NCBI RefSeq assembly: GCF_000182565.1
Contig: NW_015971542.1
Coordinates: 1,075,736-1,139,735 of the forward strand
Reading direction: 5' to 3'
From: Spizellomyces punctatus DAOM BR117
Lineage: Eukaryota > Chytridiomycota > Chytridiomycetes > Spizellomycetales > Spizellomycetaceae
DNA: 64,000 nucleotides
Shown here: one piece after another, positions 32,917 to 43,369 of the stretch
How positions within the stretch are numbered: the first letter of the stretch is position 1
Layout of the letters: every line of letters starts with the position of its first letter
The notes under the pieces: model-generated
What the model was told of the DNA's origin: nothing
What the model saw: only the letters and a program-made list of their open reading frames with translations
The model's database searches: none
Made by a program: the position numbers and the translations under genes

Positions 32917-33405
32917 AATTCATATATACTTTTTTTTTTTTTGTTTTTTGTGTGTGGGGGGGTTTTTTTTTGTGGGGGAATAGAGGTGTGTGCTTTTGTG
33001 TGATTTTGATGGACTTGTGTGTTTCTGAATATTTTGCAGGTTTTGTAAAATGGCAAAGTGAACATCTTGCGTATCAAGCGAGCATCTCTAGAGTTTTTGA
33101 GTGGTAAGCGTATTTTGAACGACGACGACGAGTCCATCGCATACACACATTTTTCAAAACTCTAGCATTTTTTGGGAACGACCATGTACCCAATGATTTT
33201 GTGTTTTACTTTATGTTTTCATTTGGATGAAAGATCATACTCTATCATTGTAAATTCACTCTGTTCTCAGAAAGAGCAAAAACCGTAAAAAGAGAATGGT
33301 TCATAACGCCCTCGGTATCGGTCAATGCAGTATGGAACAAAAAGCGATATCTGGATTTTGTTTAATCCTCTCAAAAAGAATCTTTAAACATTCACCTATC
33401 ATTCG

Positions 33406-33610
33406 TTACACTTTCACCTTCTCATCAAACCCCTTCAAACTTTCGATATCCCTCAACCGCCGTCCAACAAAAAAAACGTGTAAAACACCTAGGTCGGAAC
33501 TTTTGCTTCTCACATCTGTGACTTGTCGAGTACAAACTCGAACCTTTTGATAACCCATGTCGCAAAAATGCATGTGCTCATTTTCCTTTTTCTCTCCATA
33601 CGGGGTTTTT
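33406..33610 (-). pseudogene. Partial, decayed duplicate of the mitochondrial uL16 3' end
   Basis: On the minus strand, 33406-33560 reads FFVGRRLRDIESLKGFDEKV and a stop, nearly the same as the true gene's C-terminus FFVRRRLRDIEFEGFDEKVK. At DNA level 33411-33500 aligns with about 33678-33759, and 33545-33605 aligns with about 33875-33930 (the CATGTCGCAAA and TTTTCC...CCATACG blocks), with about 90 bp lost in between. The rest of the gene is absent, so it is a tandem partial duplicate rather than a second gene. It lies directly 3' of the intact copy. Confidence 0.8.
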
Positions 33611-33674
33611 GGAATAGTGGTATGCAAAATATCATCTATTATAAAAACACACAACATTCGGCCCATCCATTGTT

Positions 33675-34319
33675 TTATGCCTTGACCTTCTCATCAAACC
33701 CTTCAAACTCGATATCCCTCAACCGCCGTCGAACAAAAAACGGTAAAACCCTAGGCGGAACCCGTTCCGTCACACCCACAACTCGAGTCCGAATCGGCAA
33801 CGCAGCAGCAGCAACTCTTAACGCTTTATCCGCAACCTCCTTTCTTACACCCTTGACTTCGAGTACAACCCTTCCTTCAGCGACCCACGTCGCAAAGTAA
33901 TCCACCGCTCCTTTTCCTTTCCCCATACGAGTCTCAGCTCCTTTGGACGTAACAGGCCGATCCGGAAAACACCTCAAAAAGAATTTTCCCCCCTTCTCAC
34001 CCTTCAATACCCTCCTCATACCCGTTCTCGCACTATCCAGTTGAACATCACTCAATCGACCTCCTTCTAATGCTTGTAACCCATACTCCCCGTAATAAAC
34101 CGTCGTGCCACGTAGTGACCCCCCCGTATGCGTGGGGTAAAAGCCTTTATGCGATTTCTTGTATTTTAACCGCCGAGGACGGAAATTGGCTACCGCGTGC
34201 CGGATTGGGATCAGGAATGAGGATATTGGGGTGGGTGCTTGCGGGTGGTAGGGTTTTAGGATGGGGGTTTGAAAGATGCGGGTGGTCCATTGTGGACGGA
34301 GGGATGATAAAATGGACAT
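33675..34319 (-). CDS. MRPL16: Mitochondrial ribosomal protein uL16m (MRPL16)
   Basis: uL16 sits near the peptidyl-transferase and tRNA sites of the large mitoribosomal subunit. A single exon starts at 34319 (MSILSSLRPQW) with a basic, hydroxylated leader of about 45 residues consistent with mitochondrial import. The conserved core follows: FRPRRLKYKKSHKGFYPTHT, YYGEYGLQALEGGRLSDVQL, DSARTGMRRVLKGEKGG, FPDRPVTSKGAETRMGKGKG, YFATWVAEGRVVLEVKGVRK. Length (about 214 residues) fits. The leader and divergence favour a mitochondrial rather than cytosolic (uL16/RPL10) form. A decayed duplicate of its 3' end follows downstream. Confidence 0.92.
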   Translation of the reverse strand: MSILSSLRPQWTTRIFQTPILKPYHPQAPTPISSFLIPIRHAVANFRPRRLKYKKSHKGFYPTHTGGSLRGTTVYYGEYGLQALEGGRLSDVQLDSARTGMRRVLKGEKGGKFFLRCFPDRPVTSKGAETRMGKGKGAVDYFATWVAEGRVVLEVKGVRKEVADKALRVAAAALPIRTRVVGVTERVPPRVLPFFVRRRLRDIEFEGFDEKVKA

Positions 34320-35930
34320 TTCCAATTGCTGAAATTCACACCCAATTCAGTAAGATGCCTTTACAGTTTTCGTCAATTCCGAAATTCTCCATCTTCATAG
34401 AAAATCCCAACGTGATCTAAACACATGACTCTCACATGATCGTATCACGTAATCGGATGGTGTCAGCGTAGATGGATGGTCGGAGTGTATCAGCTATCAT
34501 GTAGGTACAAAGAGGGACAGGTCATCGTACATGTATCATCTTACACATGTATCCAACGGACAGTCTACAAATAAAAAAATGGGTCAAACATTTTAATAGT
34601 TTATTGTCTTTGGCCTTAGCACTACCATTCGCAAACACCACCAAATGCAACCTGTATCGAATATGCGTGATCATCTCTTGCAAAAGTGAATTAGAAACTT
34701 GTCTGTGAGGGTGGTTTTCATGCCCAAAGATACTTGTTGTTGTTGGTAGGGCACACCCGATACAATGCAAGAATGTTTTTGTCGACCCCGTTGTAAGTTC
34801 TGCTTTTGTTCTTTTTGTATGGAATTATAAAGGTTGATTGTTGTCAAAGAATACTTTTTTGCAAACGTAAAAGACCGAGAATGTAAAAAACTAATAGTGA
34901 AATGTTTTTTTTTTTGCTCCTCCCGTTCCTGTTCCCATTGTTGACATTGTTCCATCAACAAATAATTCCACGACGACCCCATAAAATAACAAAAAGCGCT
35001 ACAGCCTGGTTGTCCCTAGTCAAGAACTCTGGGTGGTGGAGGAACTCTAAACTGGTGCCATATGTTTCGGTATATCGGGAAGGGACATAATATACAAGCT
35101 CCCAGGAGTGATATTCGTTCTTTTTCAACATCTTTATAACAAGTTGTCTGATTTTTTAAGCAGTTATTGTTCGTTGCGCTTGTCCCGCTATATAATCGTC
35201 AAATGTCTTGTCAATTTTCGCCTGTATCCAAAAGAAGACTGGTCATATCTTGAACGGAGATTTCCACAATTTGGCTATGCTGTTTGGAAAATGGGGTAAA
35301 CTCTGACCAACAAACTTTAGGAAATCACGCACAGCATGGACTGATCAACCCAACGCCGTAACGCCCGCATCCCCAACTCCTACTCGGGTTCACCTTTAAA
35401 AGATTCTTTTTTGCTTCTACCCCAACCTATCTAACAGAAAACCCCCTCCTTTTAGGGATTCCGAGGACCCTTGCACGCATTAGCTAAAACCTGCCGATAA
35501 GTATCTTTAAACTGTCACTCTTCCATGATCGAACGCTTGATATGTCATATCCCCCCAACCTCGGAATATTGGCTGTTCATGCTAAACTTAAACTAGAAAA
35601 ACGGATTGTTTGTATTTTTCAGTGTTCTTTTGCATTGCCATGCCCCGGTTCAACACTTGATACTCCAACTAATTCTTTAATTCGTTACGTTAATCCATAA
35701 CGAGGGTTTTGGCGACGGTTTTAGCGAATCCATGTCCCCAACCGTTCCAACTCGCTCGCTAACTCTTACACGAAACCCTAAAACGAAACCCTTAACCATA
35801 TTTTTCAAATTCACACTACTACACCCACCAAATACAGAAGGTCCGAGCCAGTCAGATTCTCTGCTTTGAGGTCGGGATACCCTTCTTGTAAATGTAAGCG
35901 GCTCAGGATAGCATGTGGTATACCATCCCA
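34320..35930. other. Intergenic region with one doubtful small frame
   Basis: About 1.6 kb between uL16m and the small secreted protein. An ATG-initiated minus-strand frame (34671-34982, 103 codons) reads MGSSWNYLLMEQCQQWEQER but shows no family and is AT-rich; I do not call it. Near 35780-35800 a stretch CCCTAAAACGAAACCCTTAACC resembles degenerate telomere-like sequence but is not a repeat array. No tRNA was found. Confidence 0.4.
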
Positions 35931-35939
35931 ATATATAAA
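35931..35939 (+). promoter_or_regulatory. TATA box of the small secreted protein gene
   Basis: ATATATAAAG lies about 100 bp upstream of the start codon at 36035. It is followed by an A/C-rich leader and a strong start context (ATCACCATGG). This suggests a strongly and inducibly expressed gene, by inference. Confidence 0.55.
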
Positions 35940-36034
35940 GGGTCACCTCAGCAACGAAATCATCTCGCAAATCATTTACAAATCAGATCTCAACCAACCA
36001 AACGCAAAAAAAAAACGATTATAACAAAATCACC

Positions 36035-36247
36035 ATGGTCAAACTCCTTGCCGTTATCATCTTTGCCCTTTCTGCTACGATCGCGAATGCCGCCAACTGC
36101 GCCTGTCTAAGCGAGGCTGGTAAAACTCTTCAAGGAACCACTAGATTATGCTGTACGGATGGTGCCTTGATGGGGGTAACAAAGTGCATCAATGCTCCAC
36201 CTACGATGCAAGACTGTTGCAGACCTGCTGCTTTTCGATGTTTCTAA
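36035..36247 (+). CDS. Small secreted cysteine-rich protein
   Basis: A 70-residue intronless protein begins MVKLLAVIIFALSATIANA, a textbook signal peptide with cleavage after ANA. The mature 51 residues contain eight cysteines in the order C-x-C ... CC ... C ... CC ... C (NCACLSEAGKTL, TRLCCTDGALMGVTKC, QDCCRPAAFRCF). An even number of cysteines and two CC pairs suggest four disulfides. The spacing recalls hydrophobins (C-CC-C-C-CC-C) but the order and size differ, so it is not a canonical hydrophobin. Effector-like or cell-surface proteins of chytrids often look like this. TATA box and strong start context support expression. Confidence 0.75.
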   Translation: MVKLLAVIIFALSATIANAANCACLSEAGKTLQGTTRLCCTDGALMGVTKCINAPPTMQDCCRPAAFRCF

Positions 36248-36835
36248 AGTGCTCCCCGGTTTTGTATGTTGTGTAGTTCAAGTACAAAGACGTTTGTAAA
36301 ATACAAGTTGAACTGTTAGGTAGTGAATGTAGAAACACTTTTTGTATAGTCAAGTACATTCTCTGGGATTCTGCCCACTAGATACTAAAAGCACAATGTG
36401 ATCGTAGCTAGTTTGCAGCCAGCTTGTATATTAAATACATGCTCACCATTAAAACAATACCTTGAATCATTGTTTTTATTATTCGATTGAGATCCACTCT
36501 TGTAAAGTATTCTGTTCAATTACATGTTTGGGGTAAGGACACATACTGGAAAAAACGTACGGATTCATATCTCTCATCGTGGTGGTTTGAAAATACTTGC
36601 TGCATGTAGTGAAAATAGAAACTTACAAGTGCTTCCAATAGCATATAGGCATATAACCTGCACACTATCCAAAGCATGCAATGGAACACTATCACACTCA
36701 GTCGCTGATTTCAACCAAAACTACCCACATTCGAATGCCCACGTGAATCCGAACGCGTGTCATAAACTGCCTTTCCATTTCAACGCTTTCGTTTGGACTA
36801 GCCATCATCTTGTGTTGTCTTTAAACATTTTCATT
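36248..36835. other. Intergenic region, no gene supported
   Basis: AT-rich sequence between the secreted protein and the proteasome gene. A plus-strand frame from 36524 runs into the proteasome start without family resemblance. The sequence contains the 3' untranslated region of the former and the promoter of the latter. Confidence 0.45.
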
Positions 36836-37852
36836 ATGCTATCCCACGCAACATCCTGTCCCGTCCAAGCACCCGTTGAACACCGGTTCTCGCCTTACAC
36901 CGATAACGGAGGGTAACGTAAACATTCACGCCCATCCCTACACGAAAAAAGACGGAATAATGATTGCTTGGGGCCCGTAGGACGACGTTGGCGATTGCAG
37001 GAGATGATTTCTGTGTGATTGCCGGTGATACGCGCCAGAGTGAGGGGTATAACATTAATACCCGGTACGCACCCAAAGTGTTTCAATTGTAAGTTACAAT
37101 TCGATAAAGTGCGAGATTGCTTGTTCTTTCGGTTACGCGTTATTGACATTTTATTCGAGGTCGAATGGAGCTGTGCTTGCTACGGGGGGTATGTACGCTG
37201 ATGCCGTGACGTTGATGAAGAGGCTTGAGCAGCGGTTAGAGGTGTGTACTGCCGGAAAAAAACTAGAGTATGCTGAGTGATTTGGTAATGTGGGTACAGT
37301 GGTACAGGCACCAACATGAAAAGGAAATGTCGTGTGGAGCACTCGCGCAAATGCTGTCAACTATTTTATATCATAAACGGTTTTTCCCCTATTATGTGTG
37401 GAATACGTTGGGGGGTTTGGATGAAGAAGGTATGTTGTTCCTTTTTTGCCTTTGCGTGCGGTTGGTGAAAATCTAAAGTTCTAAATATACTGGTGTATAT
37501 AGGACATGGAGCGGTATACAGCTACGATCCCGTGGGAAACTATGAAAAACATAAATGGAATTGCTCTGGGTCTGCTGGACATTTAATTCAACCGTTTTTG
37601 GATAACCAGGTATCGTTCGTACGACACTTTTGTTTGTCGTTGGTTTTCCCTCATGTATTTTATTTCTAGATTGGCTTTAAGCATCAATTGGCCAATGCCA
37701 CATCTCTCACGATCCCTCAAGTGCTTAAAATCACTAAAGATGCTTTCACGTCCGCCACGGAACGGGATATTTATACGGGCGATTATTTGGAGTTGTTTGT
37801 GGTGACCAAGGAGGGAATTACCAAGGAAAAGTTTGAGTTGAAAAAGGATTAA
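36836..37852 (+). CDS. PSMB1: 20S proteasome subunit beta-6 (PSMB1/Pre7)
   Basis: This is a structural (non-catalytic) beta subunit of the 20S proteasome. Exon 1 encodes [20 protein letters not shown] followed by YTDNGG. The following exons encode [96 protein letters not shown] and [20 protein letters not shown]. The phrases RFFPYYV, GGLDEEG, YSYDPVG and ERDIYTGD are characteristic of beta-6. The protein carries no catalytic N-terminal Thr-Thr, as expected for this subunit. About six exons with introns of 50-90 bp. Confidence 0.93.
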
Positions 37853-38152
37853 TGAAAAAGTTTTTTCTGTGTATGCCTGTGTGTGCCTGTGTGTTTTTTA
37901 AGTGCCTGGCTTTATCTTCTCCCCTTGAACGTATAGATCATGCGAGGAGAATCGCGAATCATGTATCACCATGCAAATAGGACTTCAAAGCTAGCGCTAT
38001 GCGTCCTTTGTTTAGCCACAAGGGCCGGCTGTCCATTTGGTGCGTTTGACTTTTGCTCAAAAATGCATGCCATATGTATGGGTCGTACATCCATTTTAAA
38101 CAACATCTATCAACCACATCCGCTTCTCACCATCTACCTCTTGCCACACATC

Positions 38153-39410
38153 TCACACTGGCCTACACTCCTTTTTCAAGTCCACCACCAAAAACTTTTC
38201 TATCAACCCTAAAAATGCCTGCCATCCACACAACCCCATCTCACCACACCCCAAGTCTACCACTTGTCCATTGTACAGTACCTTTACCCCCTTTTCACCC
38301 TCCCCGCGTGTCCAGACTTCAAATACAAGATGAGAAGCATAAGGAGGCCACAAAACCGGCTCAAAACCCAACACACTCAAAACCCCCGAAATAGTGGTAT
38401 CATGGGCAGAATAATAGTACAGTTCTTTTTTACCTTCCTCCATAGTCTGCACGAGTTCATCCAACAATGGCCCAACCCGAAGCCCAAGCTCAACCGTCCG
38501 TGTGGCATTATATTCAAACCGTAACCACCAATACGCCAGTCGCACCACCTCCTCTTCGACACCCAACTTTTCCTTTCCCCAACAACTCCTACATTGAACA
38601 ATATCAAACCATCTCTCCAAATCCCTGTATTCTACACCCATTTCATTCGATAACCCCTTTGCAACCCTCTCCGCCCTCTCCTGATACAATTTATATTCCC
38701 TCGTCCTCCTCGCCGCCTTGTAAACCTCCACTACCCGCGGACACACCAGCGACAAGGATAACGTATCCACCGCTTTAGGATAAATATACAAAGGAATCGC
38801 ATCCCCTTTTGGTACCAACCCAGTTAAAAACGCCTGGGCACCTTGAATTGTCCTCCATACGTCCGTACTCCGCGCCATCACAGGCCATTCACCATAAATA
38901 TCCGCAAATACTTTCCCGAGTGTGTGCATTTGGTGTATACCCCGCACAGATAATTGCCCCGTCATACACGTTCCATTCCATAGATGCGTTTCTGGTAGTG
39001 TCCGGAGTATGGGTCGGGCGTTTGGGAGGATTGATGATGGTAAGGTGAGGTTGTCAGATGGTTGAGGACATGTTGTCCATATTTCTGTTGGGATGTGTGT
39101 AGAGGGTGCGCGGTCGCCGTGTCGGGTTATGATGTAGAGTTGGTGTAATGTCCATGGTGGTGGGACCTATCACGCCTATATTTAAAATGTTGTTTTTCGG
39201 TTTTGGTGATCGTTAGTGATTTTGAGTTTCACCTACTTTGTTGTATACAGACGGCGATGGATACGCTGCTTGGCAGTAATTGTATCCTGATGGAAACAAT
39301 GGTGTGTCCACATCCCAGTAAGTTGCATCCCAATCAAAAAGGGTATGATAATAGTAATAGTAAACGCCAAGACATGTGCTAATGACCGCAACACAAATGT
39401 GAAGCAACAT
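38153..39410 (-). CDS. Histidine acid phosphatase (PXYLP1/acid phosphatase-like)
   Basis: This branch-2 histidine phosphatase probably hydrolyses phosphate esters in the secretory pathway or outside the cell. Exon 1 (39410 to about 39235) starts MLLHICVAVISTCLGVYYYY, a signal anchor, with little cytosolic sequence. After one intron of about 68 bp, exon 2 contains the catalytic motif LYIITRHGDRAPSTH near 39130, NGTCMTGQLSVRGIHQMHTLG, and the C-terminal proton donor motif YYSAHDTTISGVLSVLGFEP near 38400. Both catalytic motifs (RHGxRxP and HD) are intact. About 400 residues fits. The order VPPPWTLHQLYIITRHGDRAP resembles 2-phosphoxylose phosphatase-like proteins, but substrate cannot be predicted. 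Confidence 0.87.
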
Positions 39411-39565
39411 TGGTCAAAAAGATGTAAAAACGATGACGGGGTGTCCGAATTCATGTCCGACAGGGTATTGTAAGCATCCCCCCCTCTACGCGTTTTATAG
39501 ACTTTTGAGCATCATCTACTGCATCAGCCATTTACATTTCACTTTTTTGTTTTTCTATTATCATC

Positions 39566-40598
39566 ATGTCATCCTCTCCATTTCAAGAAGACCGTACGTA
39601 TCCACACTTTACATCTAACACAAAAAAGCAGTCGACACTAACCATCCTCTTAGTCCTCACATGCGCCATATGCTCCGACATTTACACCAACCCAGTCAAA
39701 CTCCCCCAATGCCCCCACATTTTCTGTAAAGAATGTCTAGAACATACTCTTCAGTACGTACTTTCCTCCACCTCTCTCGTCTACACAACCCTGTAACTCC
39801 TCTCATTTTAGATCCTGCGCACGGAAATGCCCCCTTTGTAATCGGTTTGCAGGAGGAGGATACAGAAGAGCACTCCCCCAACTCGCACTATCACAAACAT
39901 GCGATGCATATCGTAAATATCTTGATCAAACTCGTCCGGTATTGAAATCGACGTTTACGGGTGGGTGTTCATTGGAGACGTTGACACTCAAGACGGGAGA
40001 AAAGAAACCACGAAACGGGGTTCAACAATGTGAGATTAGTGTACCGTGTGAGAAATCGGATGTCAGACTACGAGGACGACCGAAAGGGGCTACGAAGAAT
40101 CCTGAGCATATCTCAGCCGGGACTACAAAGAAAACTGAACATATCTCACCCGGGACTACAAAGAAACCCGAACATATCTCACCCGAGACGACAATAGAGG
40201 AATCGAATAGCAGATTACGAGGGCGACCGAAAGGGACTACGAAGAAGCCTGAGCATATCTCACCCAGGACTACAATAGAGGAACCCATTACCAGATCACG
40301 AGGACGACCGAAAGGATCTGTCAAGAAGCCCGTCGAACATCCACCGCCCATTCTTGTAGAAGATACAAACACCAGACCACGCCGCCATCAAAACATGTTA
40401 AAACCCCAGACAGTACCAGCAGATCGACCCCGACCATCAAAACCAGAGTCCAAAGACCATAAAAATACGTCTCAAAACCCTTCCAAACGAACCACGACCT
40501 CCACAGACACTGAAAACAAGCCCCCATTGGCCCTCCATATTGAACTTCGCTCTCGGAGACAGTTAAAGCGCATGGCGGACCAGTTTGAACACACCTGA
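39566..40598 (+). CDS. RING finger protein with AT-hooks
   Basis: Three exons are inferred: 39566 to about 39591, about 39653-39754, and about 39812-40598. The first two join as MSSSPFQED-LLTCAICSDIYTNPV and LPQCPHIFCKECLEHTL. The third opens with SCARKCPLCNRFAG, completing a C3HC4 RING (CxxC, CxHxxCxxC, CxxC) within residues 10-60. Downstream, three similar basic motifs, LRGRPKGATK, LRGRPKGTTK and SRGRPKGSVK, are AT-hooks that bind the minor groove of AT-rich DNA. They are embedded in a repeated phrase (PEHISPGTTKK). The tail is basic. A DNA-tethered E3 ubiquitin ligase is the simplest inference. I know no named orthologue. Confidence 0.8.
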
Positions 40599-40890
40599 AC
40601 TCTCTCTTGGGAAATTCAAAAAAAGACATCTAATCAAATATATATGAGGTTGCAACATGGCTCGCGCATCATCTCTTTTGTTTTTAAAAACATATATCTA
40701 ATTAGGAGGGGGTTGGTTCGGTATTTTCTGTTCTTCTCCTCACACCATTTGTCAACAACAAAGAAAAAAAAAGTAATCCAAATCACCCAATACGTTCCGG
40801 TATGAAACCACATGATATGGCAAAGACATGAGTGTTTTTTGAAATATTTTTTTTCTCTCTTTTGTGGGTTTGGCTAGTGGTAGGACATGT

Positions 40891-41867
40891 TTAGATGGCT
40901 TCGGTCAAGAGCCGGTTGAGCTTGCTGATCTTGGACGAGACGGACAGGTCAATGGTCTTGTCTCCAAAGTCAATGACGAGACCACCCAAGATGTTGGGGT
41001 CGACCTAAAGACACATGTTAGACTGGCATCGTTCTAAAAAACGAAAACACAAAGCATTTACCTTGTTCGTGAGGATCAATTTGGCGTCCTTGTCGAGGAG
41101 GTTGCTCTTTTGCAAGATGCCTTGAAGTTGGCGCGAGGTCTTGGCGTCCAATTCCTGTTTCGAGGGTCAGATATCGATTAGTAACGGTGTTTCATCTCTT
41201 TGCCCGTCCGTTTCTGTAGGATCCATGTCATTTCACATTGAGCAGGCCAGCCAACTGGGAGCGTTGGCTTCGATCCTTTCAACCCTCCTCTCATTATGTC
41301 TTCCCACCCCACCTAGTATTCATTCCAACCCACCTTTGCAGAGATAACGGTAACTGGAACCTCGCGACGGTACGCAGCCATCAACTGCTCAAAAGCCCCC
41401 AAAATCTTGCTGGTCTGGTCCAAACGACCATTCTCAGCCAACAAGTCAAAAAAGTTGCGAGTAATCTCCGACACACGGCCTTGGACAAGACTCTGCACAA
41501 TGCTCTTCTTGGCCTTCTTGTCCACAAGAGGCGATTCCAACAATGTCTTTGTCTTGGGGTCCTTGTCCAAAGTGGCCTTGAGTTTGACGAGCTCGCTTTC
41601 GACGGATTCCAGTGCACCCTTCTTTTGGGCGGCAGAGTAGAGAGCTGTGGCATAGCGACCTTCGATACCGTGGAGAGCCAACGGGATTTGAGACGAGGCG
41701 GGGGCACTGGCGTAGGCACGGACAGCCTGTAGGCAAAAAGTGATGAACGGTTAACCCTCGGTTTTTCTTGTCATGCCCCATCATAAACCGTTAGAACCAT
41801 CATCTCAACCTACCTGGCTCAACGGCGCACTCTTGACCAGAGCCGCAGATCTCCTGAATACGTTCAT
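40891..41867 (-). CDS. ATP5: ATP synthase OSCP subunit (delta/Atp5)
   Basis: OSCP joins the F1 head to the peripheral stalk of mitochondrial ATP synthase. Exon 1 encodes the import leader [18 protein letters not shown]. The next gives [20 protein letters not shown] and [38 protein letters not shown] and [15 protein letters not shown]. The last exons encode [20 protein letters not shown] and [33 protein letters not shown]. The family signature (GRYA.AL, GR, DP.ILGG..I.....D.S) is complete. About 210 residues. It is divergent from DNAJC17, with about 240 bp between starts and a CACGTG box near 42005 in the shared promoter. Confidence 0.95.
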
Positions 41868-42111
41868 GATGTGCAGATTACGACAAAGGAAATGTTGCGA
41901 ACCTATCGCGTTTCGTCCTGCTAAATGGGCCCTTCCCTTCTCCAAGACCCTCCAATGTGGAAGACGTCGGGCCGTCCTCGTTGCCATGGATATTCTCCAA
42001 CTGTCACGTGGTGTCACGAGACAAATGACTGCGCGCAGCTGGTTGAGTCTTTGCATAAGGCCAAGATGGTTTTGGGCTTCTTGCATAGAAGTTAGATTTT
42101 ATCCCTTGACC
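41868..42111. promoter_or_regulatory. Bidirectional promoter between OSCP and DNAJC17
   Basis: About 245 bp between divergent starts. A CACGTG E-box (near 42005, within GTCACGTGGTGTCACG) is the clearest candidate regulatory site; E-boxes are bound by bHLH factors. No TATA box is evident, which suits housekeeping genes. Confidence 0.5.
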
Positions 42112-43208
42112 ATGGCATCTTCAGAGCACGACTATTACGCCCTTTTGGGTGTAACATATGAAGCGACCGCTCAGGAGATAAAGAAGGCATATCGAAAGAA
42201 TGCCTTAAAGTATCATCCCGACAAGGTCGGCGCAGATAATGAGCAAGCAGGTATTGTTAATTGGTGAGCACATGATAACTTTAGTTATTCAACTGCTAAC
42301 AATGTCATCATTTGACATGTTCAAACAAACACAGCGGAAATGTTTCATCTCCTTACCCTCGCATCCGATACTCTCGCCGATCCAACCAAAAAATCCGCCT
42401 ACGACACCCTCCACAAATCCCGCATCGCCCAGAAACGAAAACTAGAGCAAATGGACTCTCACCTCCGCAAAGCGCGTCAAGATCTCAATGACCGCGAACA
42501 AGCAGCGAAACGCGCCAAAGATACGGCCTTTATGGCGGCCGTGCAGCGTAAAAATGAGATTGATCGATTAAGGGAGGAAGGACAACGGAAAGTACATGCA
42601 GCTGAGGAGCAACGGAGACAAATGTTTACGGCAAAAGTGGACGCTGCGAAACATGAAGCAAATTTGCGAAAAGTGCGAGAAGGGGCCAGTGTCATGGACT
42701 GTACGCTCAAAGTCAAGTGGAAAAAGAAGTATGCGGATTTTACCAAAGAAGATTTGGAGATGGTTTTTGGAAAGTACGGAAAAGTAGAGTCTGTTATAAT
42801 GTCCAGTAAGGGAAAGGGAACGGCCATGGTCATTTTTGACTCTTTACTGGATGCGGTATGTACCATATTCGCGCATTTGCACTTTTGTTTGGCGCCGTCC
42901 CTGGACTCATCGCTTTGTTTTTTAATTGTTAGAGGTCCGTCATGAAGGATCAAGCATCTCCAAATTTCCGCAATCTTCAGGTAGTTTGGGCCGCTGGTGA
43001 GGAGCCATCCATTCTTAAGAGTCTAGATTTGGATCCGCCATCTGAGAAGGGCACAACACAAACGGGCACCACATCCGAAGAAACCAAATCAGCTGGATCT
43101 GAATTTGGATTCGGATTTACTGGATTTGCAGCTGGTGATGCAGATGATGATTATGAAACGATTACCCTTCTCAAAATGCAGCAAGCTGCAAAGACGGCTA
43201 GCACATGA
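42112..43208 (+). CDS. DNAJC17/Cwf23-type J-domain protein with RRM
   Basis: The J-domain protein acts with Hsp70 and associates with the spliceosome in yeasts and animals. Exons 1-2 encode [40 protein letters not shown] with the HPD motif, then [20 protein letters not shown] and [17 protein letters not shown] long charged helix follows ([20 protein letters not shown]). The C-terminal RRM reads [40 protein letters not shown] and [10 protein letters not shown]. The final exon ends [16 protein letters not shown]. This order (J, helix, RRM) is that of DNAJC17. About 300 residues. Confidence 0.92.
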
Positions 43209-43369
43209 TTGGGCATACTCGAAATGTCTTTTGCTTTCATCCCTGTGCAAAGATGGAATGCCTCGACAACGATATGCAAATCGAATCCCTGTTCACGCGT
43301 CATCACGCGTGATCGGGCTAGAATCCATTTGCAGATATCATCTATTCACACGCACTCCATGAAGGTAGT

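Noticed and set aside
34671-34982. 103-codon minus-strand frame (MGSSWNYLLMEQ)
   Set aside because: AT-rich, no family, no exon partners; kept out of the gene list.
35780-35802. Telomere-like CCCTAAAACGAAACCCTTAACC
   Set aside because: Degenerate, two units only, no array; not a telomere or a meaningful element.
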